Shown: positions 7,852-17,704 of the stretch, one piece after another
How positions within the stretch are numbered: position 1 is the stretch's first letter
Layout of the letters: every line of letters starts with the position of its first letter
Assembly (NCBI RefSeq): GCF_001577305.1
Contig: NZ_CP014518.1
Coordinates: 3,472,001 to 3,536,000 of the forward strand
Direction: 5' to 3'
From: Sinomonas atrocyanea
Lineage (GTDB): Bacteria > Actinomycetota > Actinomycetes > Actinomycetales > Micrococcaceae
DNA length: 64,000 nucleotides
Made by a program: the position numbers and the translations under genes
Notes under the pieces: model-generated
What the model saw: the letters and a program-made list of their open reading frames with translations, nothing else
Databases searched by the model: none
What the model was told of the DNA's origin: nothing

Positions 7852-8744
7852 TACTGCTTCTTCTTTCGGTCGAGGAATGCCTGCATGCGGTCGAACTTGG
7901 CCTGGGACTCGAACAGCATCCCCTGGGCCAGGGTGTCGATGAGGGGGTGGACCTCCCGCGGGCTGTGGAAGACGGCCTTGGAGATCCGCACGGCCAGCGG
8001 GTCCTGGGCGCCGATCCGGTCCGCGAGCCGGTGCGCGGCCGGGATCAGGTCCTCGGGCTCCACGAGTTCGGTGATGAGCCCGGCCGCGAGGCATTCGGGG
8101 CCCTTGAGGACTCGCCCGGCCAGGAGGATCTCCTTGGCCAGCGGCTCGCCGACGAGTTCGCGCAGCCGCCAGGTCGCCCCGGCGGCGGCCATGATCCCCA
8201 GCCCGGTCTCGGGGTTGCCCACCCGTAGGGACTCGGTGCCGATCCGGAAGTCTGCCGCGTAGGCCAGCTCCGCCCCGCCGCCGAGGGCATAGCCCTCCAG
8301 CGCGGCGATGACGGGCATGGGGAGCCTGGCGACGCGGTCGAAGACGCCCGAGTTGATCCCCGCCAGCGCATCGTCCCGCCGCCGCTGGCGCAGCTGGGCG
8401 ATGTCCGCGCCGGAGGCGAAGACCCCCTTCGCACCCGTGGCGGGGTCCGCCGGGGTGCCCGAGAGGATCAGGACCTTCGGGTGGGCCTCGAGATGCGCGC
8501 AGACGGCGTGCAGCTCGTCCACCATCGCCGCGTCGATCGCATTGCGCACCGCCGGACGGTGCAGCCGCGCGTGCAGCCGGTCCGCGGCCTCCTCGACCAC
8601 GAGCGTGGCGAAGCCTGACGCGTCCAGGCGCGCCCCGCCGTCGTGCGTCGCCTCAGCGGACCGCGCGGACGACGCCGGCCCCTCCCCCGCCGCGGTCGGC
8701 GCGCCGCCGTCCGCGCTCGCCGCAGCCTCGATGCCGTCCGCCAC
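7851..8744 (-). CDS. Enoyl-CoA hydratase/isomerase family protein (PaaF/PaaG-like)
   Basis: A crotonase-fold protein: residues 50-80 carry LHARLHRPAVRNAIDAAMV, then the oxyanion segment VFASGADIAQLRQR and the conserved VIAALEGYALGGGAELAYAADF. The acidic residue in ESLRVGNPETGLGIM is in the place of a catalytic Glu. From GTG 8744 the product has 297 aa, including about 40 extra Ala/Gly-rich residues before the core; a shorter in-frame start is possible, but the GTG lies directly after the thiolase stop with no gap. It would hydrate or isomerise unsaturated CoA esters between the dehydrogenase and thiolase steps. Confidence 0.9.
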   Translation of the reverse strand: MADGIEAAASADGGAPTAAGEGPASSARSAEATHDGGARLDASGFATLVVEEAADRLHARLHRPAVRNAIDAAMVDELHAVCAHLEAHPKVLILSGTPADPATGAKGVFASGADIAQLRQRRRDDALAGINSGVFDRVARLPMPVIAALEGYALGGGAELAYAADFRIGTESLRVGNPETGLGIMAAAGATWRLRELVGEPLAKEILLAGRVLKGPECLAAGLITELVEPEDLIPAAHRLADRIGAQDPLAVRISKAVFHSPREVHPLIDTLAQGMLFESQAKFDRMQAFLDRKKKQ

Positions 8745-9974
8745 CTAGACCCCCTCGATCAGGAGGGCGGTGCCCTGGCCCACGCCCACGCACATCGTGG
8801 CCAGGCCGAGCTTCCGGCCCGCGCCCGCGCCGAGTTCGCGGTCCATGCGGCCCAGGAGCGTCACGACCAGGCGGGACCCGGAGGAGCCGAGCGGGTGGCC
8901 GAGGGCGATCGCTCCGCCGTCGGCGTTGACGATGTCCTCATCCAGCTTCAGCTCGCGCATCACGGCCAGCGACTGGGAGGCGAAGGCCTCGTTCAGCTCC
9001 ACCGCCCCGAGGTCCGCCACGGAGACGCCCTGGCGCTCGAGGACCTTGCGGGTGGCCGGGACCGGGCCGATGCCCATGATCTCCGGCGCCACCCCGGCGG
9101 AGGCGCCGTCGAGGATGCGGGCCCGCGGGGCCAGGCCGAACCGCTCGATGGCGGCCTCCGAGGCCACCACGATGGCCGAGGCGCCGTCGTTGAGCGAGGA
9201 CGCATTGCCCGCCGTCACCACGGAGCCGCCCTTCACGACCGGGCGCAGCTTCGCGAGGACGTCCATCGAGGTGCCCGGGCGCGGGCCCTCGTCCGTGTCC
9301 ACCACGGTCGTCGCGCCCTTGCGGCCCGTGACCGTCACCGGCACGATCTCCTCGGCGAACCGCCCGGCCTCGATCGCGGCCAGGGCGCGCTCGTGGGAGC
9401 GGACCGCGAACGCGTCGCAGTCCTCGCGCGAGGTGTCGAAGACGCGGGCCACCTCCTCGGCCGTCTCCGGCATCGAGAACGTAGCCTTCCCGTCCCGGGA
9501 GAGCTCGCCCGAGAGGAAGGCGGGGTTGGTGAAGCGCCACCCGATCGAGGTGTCGAACACCGCCCCGGGCTTGGCGAACGCCGCGGCGGGCTTCTCCATC
9601 ACCCACGGGGCGCGCGACATCGACTCGACGCCACCGGCCACCACGAGGTCCGCAGCCCCGGCCTTGACCATGTGCGAGGCCATGATGATCGCGGACAGGC
9701 CCGAGGCGCACAGCCGGTTCACGGTGATCCCCGGCACGCTGTCCGGGAACCCGGCCAGCAGCCACGCCATGCGGGCCACGTTCCGGTTCTCCTCGCCCGC
9801 GCCGTTGGCATTGCCCAGGATCACCTCGTCCACGAGCGCGGGATCGATGCCCGCCCGCTCCACCGCGGCCCGCACCGTCAGCGCCGCCAGATCGTCCGGA
9901 CGCACCGAGGACAGCGCGCCCCCGTACCGCCCCACCGGGGTCCGCGCCCCGCCGACCAGAAAAGCCTCAGCCAT
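8745..9974 (-). CDS. Acetyl-CoA acyltransferase / beta-ketoadipyl-CoA thiolase-like
   Basis: A 409-aa thiolase beginning MAEAFLVGGARTPVGRYGG. The nucleophile Cys is in ITVNRLCASGLSAI (about residue 88), GGVESMSRAPWV follows, and the C-terminal catalytic residues lie in GGAIALGHPLGSSGSR (His) and GLATMCVGVGQGTAL (Cys). ATG 9974 was preferred over GTG 9980 because GAGGGAG is 5 nt upstream. Thiolases of this group (PaaJ/PcaF and FadA) cleave 3-ketoacyl-CoA to acetyl-CoA plus a shortened acyl-CoA. First gene of the operon thiolase-hydratase-dehydrogenase, with a PaaR-like site 62-83 bp upstream. Confidence 0.92.
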   Translation of the reverse strand: MAEAFLVGGARTPVGRYGGALSSVRPDDLAALTVRAAVERAGIDPALVDEVILGNANGAGEENRNVARMAWLLAGFPDSVPGITVNRLCASGLSAIIMASHMVKAGAADLVVAGGVESMSRAPWVMEKPAAAFAKPGAVFDTSIGWRFTNPAFLSGELSRDGKATFSMPETAEEVARVFDTSREDCDAFAVRSHERALAAIEAGRFAEEIVPVTVTGRKGATTVVDTDEGPRPGTSMDVLAKLRPVVKGGSVVTAGNASSLNDGASAIVVASEAAIERFGLAPRARILDGASAGVAPEIMGIGPVPATRKVLERQGVSVADLGAVELNEAFASQSLAVMRELKLDEDIVNADGGAIALGHPLGSSGSRLVVTLLGRMDRELGAGAGRKLGLATMCVGVGQGTALLIEGV

Positions 9975-10035
9975 GTGCACTCCCTCATGCCTCGTTACGC
10001 GCAGGATCCGGCCGGGAGCCTTCCGTCCACGAAAT

Positions 10036-10057
10036 AGTTACCGACCGTTCGTTCTAT
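10036..10057. promoter_or_regulatory. Second, weaker PaaR-like operator upstream of the thiolase operon
   Basis: The sequence contains TTACCGACCGTTCG, sharing ACCG, CG and the TTCG right arm with the paaZ site at the same spacing, but its outer right half is degraded. It lies 62-83 bp upstream of the thiolase start in an AT-richer patch. Two related sites 6 kb apart suggest one TetR-type regulator controls both units. Confidence 0.5.
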
Positions 10058-10218
10058 AAAGGTTCTCACCCGGCCACCCTCGGGTCAACCTACCGCCGCT
10101 CCGCCCACCACACCCCCGCGGCCCCCGCCGCCCCGCCCGCCGGCGCCGAATCAGCGCCGCTGCAGCGCCCCTGCAGAGGGGTGGAACCCCGCAGGGGCCC
10201 AGATCGTTCTGAGAGTTG

Positions 10219-10953
10219 ATGCTCCACTCGCCCTCCACGTCGCCCGCCAGGCCGCGGCGTTTCACCCGGTACACGCCCACGGACGCCCTCGCGATCGTGC
10301 TCTACCTCGGCCTGCCGTTCGCCCTGGTGTTCCTGCCGTTCGATCGGCTGGCCTGGCTGACCCGGGACCCGCTGGTGGGCACCTACCTGCTCAACCTCGC
10401 GCTCTACGCGGCCGTCTTCGTCGCCGCCATGGTGGCCGCGCGGCACTACGTGGTCCGGGACGCCCGCATCCTCGCGACCAGGCCATGGTTCACGCTGGGA
10501 ATCCTTCCCCTGCTGCTCGTGGCCATGCTCATCGTGACGGTGATCGTGGTCTCGCTCGCGGGCGGGGTCGAGGTGTCGGTCAACCAGACCGGGCTCGAGG
10601 ACATGACGGCCCATGTCCCCTGGTACCTCACGGCGCCCCTGCTCGTGCTGATCGGCCCCTTCGTCGAGGAGTACATCTTCCGGCACCTGCTGATCGGGAA
10701 GCTGAGCCAGTACATCAACCGATGGATCTGCTACGCGGCATCGGTGGTACTGTTCGCAGCGCTGCACATCGCGGGCCGCGAGGCGATCACCCTCCAGGCC
10801 CTCGCGCCGTACCTGGGGCTGGGCCTCGTGCTCGTCTTCGCGTACGCGTGGACGGCCAACAACCTCATGTTCAGCTACTCACTGCACGCCCTCAAGAACC
10901 TCCTGTCCGTGGTGCTCATGTACACCGTGGACATCAGTTCGCTCACTCGCTAG
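10219..10953 (+). CDS. CPBP family intramembrane metalloprotease
   Basis: A 244-aa membrane protein with about six hydrophobic segments. The family's first motif, the paired Glu plus Arg, is FVEEYIFRHLLIGKL near residue 155. The second motif's conserved His is in VLFAALHIAGREA, and a third conserved segment is FSYSLHALKNLLS. CPBP (CAAX protease/bacteriocin-processing, Abi) enzymes are glutamate/histidine metalloproteases in the membrane; bacterial members process peptides, give bacteriocin immunity or act in protein control. The TTG just before ATG 10219 could serve as start, but it is less likely. The YceI gene follows 4 nt after the stop, suggesting an operon. Confidence 0.85.
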   Translation: MLHSPSTSPARPRRFTRYTPTDALAIVLYLGLPFALVFLPFDRLAWLTRDPLVGTYLLNLALYAAVFVAAMVAARHYVVRDARILATRPWFTLGILPLLLVAMLIVTVIVVSLAGGVEVSVNQTGLEDMTAHVPWYLTAPLLVLIGPFVEEYIFRHLLIGKLSQYINRWICYAASVVLFAALHIAGREAITLQALAPYLGLGLVLVFAYAWTANNLMFSYSLHALKNLLSVVLMYTVDISSLTR

Positions 10954-11588
10954 GACTATGGACAGACGCAGACTCCTGATCCCCCTCGTCATCGTCGTGG
11001 CGCTGATCGCCGCCGTGGTGGTCGGCGGCCCGCTCGTGTACGCAGCGGTCAGGCCGGCGACGCAGGACCCGTTCAGCATCGCGGCGGCGACCGGACCCGC
11101 GGCCAGCACGACGCCGCGCCCCGCCTCGGCGGACAACGGCACCTGGAGCGTGGCCCCGGGCTCGCAGGCCGGGTACACGGTCAACGAGGTGCTCAACGGC
11201 AAGGCGCTCGCGGTCGTGGGCCGCACGGACAAGGTGACCGGGTCGGCGTCGGTGGCCGGCGGAAAGCTCACCGCAGGGACCGTCACCGTGGATGCCGGCA
11301 GCATCGCCACCGACAACACCGGCCGTGACAACTACTTCCGCTTCACCGTGATCTCCGCGGGCAAGTACCCGCAGGCCACGTTCACGCTGGGGGCGCCCGT
11401 GGCCCTTCCGGACCTGGGCGGCCAGCCCGTGGACGTGATCGTGCCCGGCACGCTCTCCCTCGCGGGCGAGACCCGTAGCGTGAGCGCGGACGTGAAGGTG
11501 GTGCGCGACGGCGACCGCATCGCCGCCGCCGGCTCCATCCCGATCGCGGTGAGGGACTTCGGGATCGACCCGCCGAACCTCGGCTTCG

Positions 11589-13301
<1,713 letters not shown>

Positions 13302-13443
13302 CGCTGTCTCGCTTCGCGGCTCGCGGGCGCGGGTGTGCCCGGGCGGATGGGGGCTGGGGCGGGAATCAGCGGAGCATGCCCCAAGCCTCCCGGGCGGCGG
13401 ACGGGGTGTCAAGGGCGCCCTCGGGCCCGGGGACGTCCCGCCG

Positions 13444-14886
13444 CTACAGGCCGGCCTTGCTGAAGACCTGGTCGACGAGTGCCACCAGCGCCTCGGCCGC
13501 CGGCTGCACCTCGGCGTCCGTCCTGCGGATGTCGTTCGCCTCGACGGACAGCGTCCCCCGCCGCGCGCCGACCGCGATGTGCCTCTCGCCGGTGCCGTCC
13601 GGGAGCTCGTAGACCACCGCGTAGCCGGCGTCCCCCCGGGGCACTGAGGCCAGCGGCCTGAGCGAGGACCAGGAGCGGGTCTGGGAGACCCCCATGACGT
13701 TCTCCGTGACCGACCGGCAGGTCCGCAGCGCCTGGGCCCGCGCGTCGAAGGGATAGGGCTGCGCGACGGACCCGGCCATGCTGACGGCGAGCAGGGTGAT
13801 GAACGACTTCTGGGCCGGGCTGCCCGAGTACTGCGCCTGGACCATCGAGGAACCTGCGAGGGCGCCGAGGTACGCGGCGTCATCGTAGGTGCACGCCGGC
13901 TCGGTGGGGCGCGCGGAGGAGGTGGCCGGCGCCGGGACGAGCTGAGCGTTGACCAGCGGCGCGCTCCCGTCAGGGCCGGGCACGCCCCGGATCAGGGCGG
14001 CCAGCTGCTCCGGCGTCCGGGAGTTCGGCGCCGGGGTGCGCACGGTGGGCGGGTGGTTGGCGGCCTGGTCGATGATCTTCCGGGCGATCCCGGCCAGGGC
14101 GTCCAGCGCGGGCTGGGCGTCGGCGTCCTGCGCGACGCTGAGCGAGAGGGAGATCGACAGGGTGCCCGCCAGCACGTGGAGGGCCGTCCCGCCCAGGTCG
14201 CCCGGTCCGCCGGGCGAGGTCTTCTGGAGCACCGCGAAGGCCCGCTCCCCCACCTTCGGGGCGGGGAGCATCCGGAGGCTGTAGGAAGAGGCAGTGCTCC
14301 CCTGGTCGATCTTCAGACTGAACTGGCTGCAGTGGGAGGCGATGCTGTCCGTGTAGTGGAAGTCGGAGGAGGCGAGCGCGTCCCCGGGCGCACTCCTGAC
14401 GATCACGATCGCGGTCGTCGTCGGCCCTCCGGAACCGGCCGACGCCGTGGCGTCGGAGCCGCCGAACGCCGGCATCGCGCCCTGGGCGAAGGCCACGTTC
14501 GCGTCGCGGGCGATATCGAACGGGTTCTTGGTCGCGAAGGGCTGGCACTCGGCGGGAGTCGCCGTGGACGTGATCGACGGCCAGGCGTTGGCCGTGGCAC
14601 CGATCCGGAAGCTGCGCGAGTCGGAGGCGCCGTAGGGGCGCACCGTCACCGCGTTGACGATCGCCATGAGCTCGTCATCGGTGAAGACCTTGGTCGGCGG
14701 GCCCGCGGGCGCCCCCGCTGCCTGCGACTGGCTGGCCGTCGGCGCGGCCGGCGGTGCGGACGCGCCGGAGGAGCATCCGGCGGCAGCAAGGACCACCATC
14801 GCCGCGGCCACGGCCAGACGGCTCAGGCGGCGTGCTCCGCGCCGCCCGTGGGAGAGGACCCGCCTCGCGCCTCGCGTTCCTGACAT
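13444..14886 (-). CDS. Lipoprotein with two related sensor-like domains
   Basis: ATG 14886 gives a 480-aa protein with an Arg-rich start, a hydrophobic helix and a lipobox ending LAAAGC (Cys about residue 38), then a Ser/Ala/Pro linker. The rest looks like an internal duplication. The first half starts DDELMAIVNAV and ends QPALDALAGIARKIIDQA. The second half starts PEQLAALIRGV and ends QPAAEALVALVDQVFSKA. Between these, matching Cys pairs (ECQPF with HCSQF; ACTYD with TCRSV) and matching GERAFAV/DAGYAVV strands occur in the same order. This resembles the extracellular sensor domain of PknH-type kinases, but here there is no kinase. The function is unknown; it is exported and membrane-attached. 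Confidence 0.75.
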   Translation of the reverse strand: MSGTRGARRVLSHGRRGARRLSRLAVAAAMVVLAAAGCSSGASAPPAAPTASQSQAAGAPAGPPTKVFTDDELMAIVNAVTVRPYGASDSRSFRIGATANAWPSITSTATPAECQPFATKNPFDIARDANVAFAQGAMPAFGGSDATASAGSGGPTTTAIVIVRSAPGDALASSDFHYTDSIASHCSQFSLKIDQGSTASSYSLRMLPAPKVGERAFAVLQKTSPGGPGDLGGTALHVLAGTLSISLSLSVAQDADAQPALDALAGIARKIIDQAANHPPTVRTPAPNSRTPEQLAALIRGVPGPDGSAPLVNAQLVPAPATSSARPTEPACTYDDAAYLGALAGSSMVQAQYSGSPAQKSFITLLAVSMAGSVAQPYPFDARAQALRTCRSVTENVMGVSQTRSWSSLRPLASVPRGDAGYAVVYELPDGTGERHIAVGARRGTLSVEANDIRRTDAEVQPAAEALVALVDQVFSKAGL

Positions 14887-15046
14887 CGTGCCCTCCTCAC
14901 CGCCGGGCTTCCAGCGTGACGGCCGCCCACAGCGCGGCCTAGAGGAATTCGCCCCGAGGGGGCACCGGGCAGCAGCGGACACGTTCTGTCCTCTTCGAGC
15001 CTCACTGGCCCTTCCGCGCCAGGACCGCGCTGCCTAGCGTGGGGCC

Positions 15047-15484
15047 ATGGCTTACTCCTTCCAAGTGGTCATCGACAGCCGAGACCCGCATGCCCAGGCG
15101 GACTGGTGGGCCGAGACCCTCGGCTGGACGGTCGAGCCCAGCGACGAGGACTTCATCCGGCGCATGATCGCCGAGGGCTACGCGACCGAGGCCGAGACGA
15201 CGACGCACCACGGCGTCCTCGTGTGGGCGTCCGCGCAGGCCATCTGCCCGCCCGACCAGGTCGGGGACCGGGGCCGGCAGCGGTTCCTGTTCCAGGCCGT
15301 CCCCGAGGACAAGACCGTCAAGAACCGGGTGCACTAGGACGTGCGCCTCCGCGGCGACGACAAGGACGAGGTCCGGGCCCGGCTCGAGGCCCGGGGGGCC
15401 AGGTTCCTGTGGGAGGGCCACTAGGGCCCCCATGGGTGGTACACCATGGCCGATCCCGAGGGGAACGAGTTCTGCATCACGTGA
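15047..15484 (+). pseudogene. VOC family gene interrupted by two in-frame amber codons
   Basis: The frame from ATG 15047 reads AYSFQVVIDSRDPHAQADWW... through FLFQAVPEDKTVKNRVH, then TAG at 15335-15337. It continues in the same frame as DVRLRGDDKDEVRARLEARGARFLW, hits TAG at 15422-15424, then GPHGWYTMADPEGNEFCIT and TGA at 15482-15484. The pieces join into one complete single-domain VOC protein of about 145 aa with no frameshift. The first amber sits where relatives usually have Leu, and the second where they usually have Gln. Most likely a pseudogene; a truncated 96-aa product would lack the last metal-binding strand. Confidence 0.8.
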
Positions 15485-15524
15485 GCGGCCCGGGCGGGGT
15501 CTTCCCGGCCCGGCTCCCCGGTGG

Positions 15525-16478
15525 CTAGTACCCGAGCGACTGTGCCGAGGCCCGCAGCGCCTCGGCCGAGCGCCCGAGCCGCGCCAGCTCGCCGTCGTCC
15601 ATCGGGACCTCGAGGACGCGCCGCACACCGCCCGCGCCCACCACCGAGGGCAGGCTCAGCGCCACCCCGTGGAGGCCGTACTGGCCGGACAGCACCGAGG
15701 AGACCGGCAGCACGGCGTCCTCGCGGCCCAGGACCGCTTCGACGATGCGGGCCGCGGAGAGCCCGATGGCGTAGTTCGTGGCGCCCTTGCCCTCAATCAC
15801 CCGGTACGCGGCCGTGCGGACGTTGTGTGCGAGCGCCTCGAGGGATTCGGGGGTGAAGGCCAGGGAGCCGTCGTCGGCCCTCCAATCCCGCAGGGGGACG
15901 CCGCCGATGGTCGCGCAGGCCCAGAGGGGGAATTCCGTGTCGCCGTGCTCGCCGACGATGTAGGCGTGCACGGACGAGCGGGAGACCCCGATGCGCTCGC
16001 CGAGGAGCCAGCGCAGGCGGGAGGTGTCCAGCACCGTACCGGAGGCGAACACGCGGCCGGCAGGGAGGCCGGAGATCCGCTGCGCGATGACCGTGAGCAC
16101 GTCGCACGGGTTCGTGACGAGGACGTAGACGGCCTCGGGCGCCTGCTCGGTGAGCCGCGGCATGAGGTTCTCGAGGATACGGGCATTCGTCCCGGCGAGC
16201 TCGAGCCGCGTCTGGCCGGGCCGCTGCTTCGCTCCCGCGGTGATCACCACGATGTCCGCTCCCGCCGCGAGCGCCAGGTCCGTCCCGCCGGTGATGCTCG
16301 AGGCTCCGGTGAACTGGGTCCCGTGGGCGAGGTCGAGGACCTCGGCCTCGACCTTCGCCTGGTCGATGTCGTAGAGGACCACCTCGCGCGCCGAGCCGCG
16401 GATGAGGGCCGCATAGGCCACCGAGCTCCCCACCGCGCCGGCGCCGACCACCACGAGCTTGCCTGCCTGAGCCGCCAT
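15525..16478 (-). CDS. ldh: L-lactate dehydrogenase
   Basis: A 317-aa NAD-dependent LDH. The Rossmann motif VVGAGAVGSSVAYAALIRG is at residues 9-28, AGAKQRPGQTRLEL holds the substrate-binding Arg, VLVTNPCDVLT follows, and the active-site His is in GEHGDTEFPLW. The Gln-Arg pattern in KQRPGQTR favours lactate over malate dehydrogenase. It interconverts pyruvate and L-lactate, recycling NADH in oxygen limitation or oxidising lactate. It lies 81 nt downstream of the FAD oxidoreductase on the same strand, so it may be read with that operon, but the gap could hold its own promoter. Rex is encoded 23 kb away; no clear Rex site was seen here. Confidence 0.93.
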   Translation of the reverse strand: MAAQAGKLVVVGAGAVGSSVAYAALIRGSAREVVLYDIDQAKVEAEVLDLAHGTQFTGASSITGGTDLALAAGADIVVITAGAKQRPGQTRLELAGTNARILENLMPRLTEQAPEAVYVLVTNPCDVLTVIAQRISGLPAGRVFASGTVLDTSRLRWLLGERIGVSRSSVHAYIVGEHGDTEFPLWACATIGGVPLRDWRADDGSLAFTPESLEALAHNVRTAAYRVIEGKGATNYAIGLSAARIVEAVLGREDAVLPVSSVLSGQYGLHGVALSLPSVVGAGGVRRVLEVPMDDGELARLGRSAEALRASAQSLGY

Positions 16479-16559
16479 GGAGTCTTCCTATGCCACCCCG
16501 GCCCGCGAGTGCAAGCCTCTCCACTCATCTGGACCGGGCGGAAAGGCCTGCGGGCGGCG

Positions 16560-17684
16560 TCAGGCGTCGAACCGCTCGGGCCTGAACGTTGCCAGCATCG
16601 GATGTGGCCGGCCGGTGATGAGCTCGCTGGCAATCAGTTCGCCGGCGATGAGGGCCAGTGTGGCCCCGGAGTGGGTGAATGCCGTGTAGCACCCCGGGAT
16701 CTTCCGAAGCTCCCCGAAGACGGGCTCGCCGTCGCCGGGGATCGGCTTGAGTCCCAGCTTCCACGATCCTGCCTTCAGCTTCGGAGTCCCCACGAGCAGC
16801 CGCGAGGCCTCCTCGAGCAGTTCGTCGACCACGGGCTCGGGAATGGAATACTCCCCGGCGGCGTCGCGGACAATGTGCTCCTCGTACCAATCGTGGTCGA
16901 TCGCGATGGTGCTGCCCGGGTTGGGACGGATTGCGGCCCGGGGCGTGTTGAGGACGGCCCGGACGCCGTGGTCGAAGGGTTCAGTGACGACGAGCATCGA
17001 GACGGGCGAGCCGTTGTCGATCTGCACCCCGAGTGGAGCCACGACGTCCGGGGTGTGCGCACCGCAGGCGACGACTACGGCGTCCGCTCGGACGGTGCCG
17101 AGGGCCGGCGCCGCCACGCCGGCGGCGCGGCCGTCCTCGATGATCACCTCGGCCGGACCTGCCTGGGCCTGGAGGACGCCGCCGCGGCGCGTGAACTCGG
17201 CCATGAGGTGATCGATGAGGTGCGGAAGGCTCACCCAGCCCTCCCCGGGGTTGTAGACGGAGGTCTCGGCGAGCGCCTCGGCATTGAGACCCGGGGTGAC
17301 GTCGCCGATGGTGTCCGGCCCCACGAGGTGCGAGTCGTAGGCGTGGGAACGCTCGTACTGGTGCCGCGCGGCGGCTGAGGCCCCGTCGCCGTCGCTGTCC
17401 CAGAAGACCCCGCCGCCGAACTGGAGCCATTCACGGGAGGGATCCTGGGCGAAGAGGGTGCGGTAGCGGTCGATGCCCGCCATGCGCAGCGCGTGGTACT
17501 CGACGCTCCTGGTCCCGGCCGAGTTGAGCCAGGAGAGCGAGCGGCCCGAGGCCCCGGAGGCGAGCGCCCCCTCGGTGACCAGGGTGACGGCCGCACCGGA
17601 GCGGAGCAGGTGGACCGCGGCGGAGACGCCGATGACGCCGCCGCCGATGACTGCGATGTGGCGGGAGTTCTGGTTCTCGGGCAT
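16560..17684 (-). CDS. FAD-dependent amine/amino-acid oxidoreductase (DadA/GlyOx-like)
   Basis: A 374-aa DAO-fold flavoprotein. The dinucleotide motif IAVIGGGVIGVSAAVHLLRSG is at residues 10-30, followed by TEGALASGASGRSLSWLN, the usual FAD-ribityl region of the DadA/fructosyl-amine oxidase group. The C-terminal FAD segment is YTAFTHSGATLALIAGELI. Such enzymes oxidise secondary or primary amines (D-amino acids, sarcosine, opines, Amadori compounds), giving an imine that hydrolyses. Last gene of the LacI-controlled operon, 20 nt after the Gfo/Idh gene. Linked to a polar amino-acid-type importer, it probably attacks the imported compound. Confidence 0.85.
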   Translation of the reverse strand: MPENQNSRHIAVIGGGVIGVSAAVHLLRSGAAVTLVTEGALASGASGRSLSWLNSAGTRSVEYHALRMAGIDRYRTLFAQDPSREWLQFGGGVFWDSDGDGASAAARHQYERSHAYDSHLVGPDTIGDVTPGLNAEALAETSVYNPGEGWVSLPHLIDHLMAEFTRRGGVLQAQAGPAEVIIEDGRAAGVAAPALGTVRADAVVVACGAHTPDVVAPLGVQIDNGSPVSMLVVTEPFDHGVRAVLNTPRAAIRPNPGSTIAIDHDWYEEHIVRDAAGEYSIPEPVVDELLEEASRLLVGTPKLKAGSWKLGLKPIPGDGEPVFGELRKIPGCYTAFTHSGATLALIAGELIASELITGRPHPMLATFRPERFDA

Positions 17685-17704
17685 GTCGTTCTTCCTCTGG
17701 TGTC

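Noticed and set aside
15335..15424. Pyrrolysine or selenocysteine-like recoding of the two amber codons
   Set aside because: No pyl genes or special RNA structure are visible and the sites fall at unconserved Leu/Gln positions; decay is simpler.
15432..17378. 648-codon open frame on the plus strand
   Set aside because: Lies across ldh and the FAD oxidoreductase on the opposite strand; composition is typical of shadow frames.
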